A DNA stretch of 64,000 nucleotides. Origin: Actinomycetales bacterium. GTDB taxonomy: Bacteria > Actinomycetota > Actinomycetes > Actinomycetales > Dermatophilaceae. Shown piece by piece: positions 63,655-64,000 of this stretch (positions are counted from its first letter, which is position 1; the number at the start of each line of letters is the position of its first letter). Both the position numbers and the translations under genes were made by a program. The notes beneath the pieces are model-generated. The model ran no database searches. It saw only the letters and a list, made by a program, of their open reading frames with translations, and was not told the DNA's origin. The stretch lies in assembly GCA_016710645.1 (NCBI GenBank), contig JADJVI010000043.1, positions 129,167 through 193,166 of the forward strand. The letters are read 5' to 3'.

Positions 63655-64000
63655 TTTACCAGCCGCACGGCATGCCCAGGCTTTGGTAGCCGTGCACCTC
63701 ACTCAGTCCGCCGGCCCGCACGACCTGCGAACTGAATCTGCACGACGCATGAAACTCGACCCCTGATCCCGTTTCTCCCAGCGCAAGGACGACGCGATTA
63801 AGGCGAGACCACCGGGGACAGCCTTCAGCCACGTCGGCGGTGCCGGTCTGGACCTGGAAAGCCTCAACCTCATGCTCCGGGAAGCTCCCAGCGACTTCGT
63901 CGATGCGGCGATGTCACCCGAGCTGCAACTGGGCTCGACCACGAGGACCGCTGCCCCGGGACGATCGTCAGGCCATGTCCGACCGAGCAGCTCGGTGTGC
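63655..64000. other. Unassigned end of window
   Basis: No gene can be supported. The plus strand has an uninterrupted stretch reading KARPPGTAFSHVGGAGLDLESLN then LREAPSDFVDAAMSPELQLGS, which looks protein-like, but frames break before and after it as in the preceding 2.8 kb. A GGCATGCC word near 63669 is a one-base variant of the dispersed motif. Confidence 0.4.

Overview
The window is GC-rich actinobacterial chromosome. Gene content and order point to order Micrococcales, most likely the Intrasporangiaceae/Dermatophilaceae group; the family-level placement is inference. It carries core metabolism (lipA, three glutamine synthetase-related genes, pgi, ppgK, aceE, argG, the fab cluster, a gluABCD transporter, etf genes), one RNase P RNA and two tRNAs. 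I see no prophage, insertion sequence, CRISPR array or rRNA. Much of the left two thirds follows the order I recall from Mycobacterium tuberculosis Rv2218 to about Rv2245 (lipA, DUF4191, RDD, glnA, glnE, glnA2, RNase H/phosphatase, zinc ribbon, Nif3, AhpE, DUF3052, aceE, fasR, fabD, acp, fabF), with lineage-specific genes inserted.

Layout. 1-14 kb: lipoate synthesis and nitrogen assimilation (glnA with a GlnR-type operator, glnE, glnA2), interrupted by a DMT transporter, two lipoproteins and a DevS/Usp/DevR-like group with a recognisable DevR box. 14-31 kb: map, ppgK, pgi, a RecQ-like helicase, a DUF222-HNH (13E12-like) gene, rnpB, fructosamine kinase, RNB nuclease, yaaA, then the RNase H/zinc ribbon/Nif3/tRNA-Val block. 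31-44 kb: AhpE, DUF3052, aceE, a methyltransferase, a short region bearing a decayed copy of the argG leader, argG, then fasR-fabD-fabH-acpP-fabF. 44-56 kb: secreted penicillin-acylase homologue, tRNA(CAT), a two-part methyltransferase, iorAB, small unknown genes, an alkaline-phosphatase-family protein, LysM and CapA proteins. 56-64 kb: gluABCD, then etfB, etfA and an etfD-like Fe-S gene.

The strongest unexplained signal is a short motif, consensus close to CACGGCATACC / GGTATGCCGTG, that recurs about 90 times by eye, in both orientations, inside genes and between them. Inverted pairs of it form several of the hairpins in terminator positions. Density, lack of strand bias, effect on codon choice (Ala-Tyr as GCA-TAC) and use in terminators all resemble the DNA uptake sequences of Neisseria and Pasteurellaceae. 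I know of no such system described in Actinobacteria.

Other points: many genes have a TAnnnT hexamer 6-7 bases before an ATG/GTG, as expected of leaderless mRNAs, and this settles several start codons. FabD carries a C-terminal biotinyl/lipoyl-like domain with no modifiable lysine. The DevS-like kinase lacks the loop that binds haem in M. tuberculosis DevS. From about 60.87 kb to the end the sequence is full of frame changes although the encoded residues remain conserved, which looks more like poor sequence than gene decay.
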